Assembly: GCA_025084515.1 (NCBI GenBank)
Contig: JAJAGP010000206.1
Location: forward strand, 128,766 to 192,765
Direction: 5' to 3'
DNA from: Ancistrus triradiatus
Taxonomy: Eukaryota > Chordata > Actinopteri > Siluriformes > Loricariidae
Length of the DNA: 64,000 bases
Below are positions 61,860 through 64,000 of the stretch, one piece after another (positions within the stretch are counted from its first letter, which is position 1; the number at the start of each line of letters is the position of its first letter). A program made the position numbers and the translations under genes. The notes beneath the pieces were generated by a model, which did not search any database, was not told the DNA's origin, and saw nothing but the letters and a program-made list of their open reading frames with translations.

Positions 61860-63055
61860 ACTTGGCTTAAGGCCTATATAGCTTACTCGGAGGAGTTATG
61901 TAATGAATATTTTTGTTAGGCAATGTTGATATTTGCTACAAATGGAATGTGCATGGTAGCACAAAATGGTGGATTATCCCTTACTGTGAGCTAACCAAGT
62001 TTGTTTAGAGCAGATTAATTGAAATGCAAAGCATTGCACTATGCATCAGGAGGATAAAGAAAGACATTTTCCTCCTCACTCCACGGGTCTAATTTGCCAC
62101 TAGGATTGTGACTGCATAGCGACATTATCTAAGGACGTGACTGAAATACAGAAGCAGCACCACATGTTATGAACTTTAGAATTTCACAAGCACCCAATTT
62201 CACTCAGCCCTTAATAGTTTATGCATGTAAAATAGTTGATTGTTTCCTTAACCCATATAATGACAAAGTGATTCAAGCTTGCAAAATGGTATTAATTACA
62301 TGCAGATGAGTCATGGAAAGCATGAAATCATTGGTGAGCAGGGTGAGTGGTGAGGCCATGAGAATATCTAACCACGTTCAGAAGAAGCAGACTGATCTAG
62401 TTTTAATCCATTTCTTAGTGGGCAATCTATTACACTATATGGTTTCACAGGATAGTCATATATTGTATATTTTGCTGCAGTGTAATCAAACCTCTTTATG
62501 AAAACATGGTCAGTGATGCGGCAACCCACTGAACAATAGCACATATCAAAGATGTTGAGAGATTATCAGAGCCAAATAACAAAATAAAAGTCAAAGTTGG
62601 GGATTTAGATATCTACTTTAAACATCACTTCAAGATCAGTATCATTTCAACCAATAGTTCTCTATACATTACCACCTACAATCAGTCCATCTATATATAC
62701 TTTTTGACTCAAAGAATTGAAAGAATCTCAATTTGGTACATGGTACTGTTTTTTACTGATATGACCAACACTTGTAATTTCTTAAAATTACACACTTAAA
62801 TTAACCAATAAACAGAAATGTGATTAAACCAAGATTTCATAGCTAGTCAAAAACAAGTTAAAAACACAACTTAGTAAATGCACTGTTTTATTATCTATGT
62901 AAGAAACACATTTATAGGAATGGTCATAACAAGATACCATGTAGACATACATTGTATGTCCTACTTACAATCATTTCAATCAGTTGATCCTAGTAACCTA
63001 GGCAACATAGTTATTTAACTCAATAATTATTGCCACACACAAATTGGTGATTGTT
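61860..63055. other. Intronic sequence without recognised features
   Basis: AT-rich with no repeat or coding signature noticed. Confidence 0.35.
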
Positions 63056-63059
63056 AGTT

Positions 63060-64000
63060 TGTGAACCCTTTAGAATTTTCTATATTTTTACATCAATATA
63101 AACTAAACCATCATCAGATGTTCACACAAGTTCTAAAAATAGAAAAAGAGACCAAATTAAACAGTGAGACAGACATATTATACATGATCATTTATTTATT
63201 GAGGGAAATGATCCAGTGTTACATATCTGTGAGTGGCAAAGTATTTAAACCTTTCCTCTCAGTTTCTAGTGTGACACCCTTGTGCAGTAACAACGATCAG
63301 TCCTGCACATTCGCATGGAGGCATTGTTTCCTCATATTAAATTTTTCTATAATATTTGTATTGGGTAAAGGTCAGGACTATGACATGGCCATTCCAAAAT
63401 CTTAACTTTATTCTTCTTTCACTGTCTTGCTACATGATCAACATTCATATGAGATTCAGTCCACAAAAAAGATATCCAGACATTTCCTTCAGAATTTGCT
63501 GATATACTTCAGAACTCATTGTTCTATCAGTAATGGCAAGCTGTCAAGATGCAGCAAAACAGGTCCAAACCTTGATACTACCACCTCCATGTTTCACAGA
63601 AAAGGTTCTTAGTCAGTGTTTTTTTTACTCCATATATAAGGTTCCTCATTTAAACCAAAAAGCTCTATTTTAGTGTCATTTGTGCAAGTTTTTTTTCAAT
63701 AGCCCTCTGGCTTGTCCACATGATCTTTAGCAAACTGCAGATGGGCAACAATGTTCTTTCTGGAAAGCAGTAGCTTTTACGTTGTAACCATGCCATGTAC
63801 ACCATTGAGTTTATAGTGCTCCCTTGATGATGGACTCATGAACATCAATATTAGCCAACATGAGAGAGACCTTTATTTGACTATTGAATACACACCTTGC
63901 TTTTGAAGTGATAGTTGCTAGATTTGATTTGATTTGAATTTCCTTCATTTGTACACAATCAATCTGGCTATAGATAGGTGGAGTTCAAAGTCATTAGATA
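63060..64000 (-). mobile_element. Tc1 transposon (lineage 1) running off the window
   Basis: The right-hand Tc1 end is at about 63060-63260 ('catcatcagatgttcacaca', 'tgttacatatctgtgagtgg'). It is followed on the minus strand by decayed catalytic sequence ('gacatggccattccaaaatc' at about 63383) and then, toward 64000, by the DNA-binding half ('ttgatgatggactcatgaac'). The 5' end lies outside the window. Confidence 0.88.

Larger units (their letters stand above)
54908..64000 (+). other. Complexin intron continuing past the window
   Basis: The donor GTAAGA opens an intron. I found no exon starting Tyr-Gly-x-Lys-Lys-Lys and no C-terminal complexin sequence before 64000, so the last coding exon should be downstream. 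Confidence 0.75.

Overview
This window is eukaryotic, almost certainly from a ray-finned (teleost) fish. The evidence is one split neuronal gene with GT-AG introns, many degenerate Tc1/mariner transposons, Ty3/gypsy LTR elements, tRNA-type and other short repeats familiar from teleosts, and long dinucleotide microsatellites. Repeats of these types are common in catfish, characins and relatives, so an otophysan is my guess; I cannot name the species. The sequence is AT-rich apart from a CpG-rich patch at about 11.7-12.4 kb. There are no operons or bacterial features. || The one host gene I can name is a complexin (cplx1/cplx2 group) on the + strand. A CpG-rich promoter and non-coding leader exon(s) lie at about 11.7-12.4 kb. 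A leader-plus-start exon at 13113-13228 encodes the first ten residues. A second coding exon at 54732-54907 encodes residues 11-69, covering the accessory helix and the SNARE-binding central helix. The two are separated by a 41.5-kb intron, and the splice phases join exactly. The exon for the C-terminal half (starting at Tyr70) was not found and should lie beyond 64 kb. || Nearly everything else is transposon debris, most of it inside that intron. (1) 0.5-11.3 kb: short repeats; a Tc1 copy at about 5.9-7.5 kb inside unusually long (about 300 bp) inverted arms; a second Tc1-like lineage at 10-11.3 kb. (2) 13.2-20.5 kb: mostly unrecognised intron with CA microsatellites. (3) 20.5-24.3 kb: a Tc1 copy split by a gypsy-type element that left a clean 5-bp duplication (GAAGC). 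(4) 25.8-27.9 kb: a chromodomain-bearing Ty3/gypsy pol remnant on the - strand. (5) 29.4-30.3 kb: the 3' end and LTR of another LTR element. (6) 31-54 kb: short repeats, Tc1 derivatives and a LINE remnant. (7) 55-64 kb: a further Tc1 lineage; a Tc1 copy split by a second member of the same gypsy-type family; and another Tc1 copy running off the end. || The most interesting structure is the family shared by 21.1-24.1 kb (- strand) and 58.2-61.5 kb (+ strand). Both copies look like gag-only LTR elements. A Gag-like domain is followed by an amplified coding minisatellite rich in Ser-Val-Pro-Glu, and I see no protease, reverse transcriptase or integrase between the LTRs. In the 58-kb copy the Gag-plus-minisatellite module itself is repeated three times. 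Both copies sit inside Tc1 elements.
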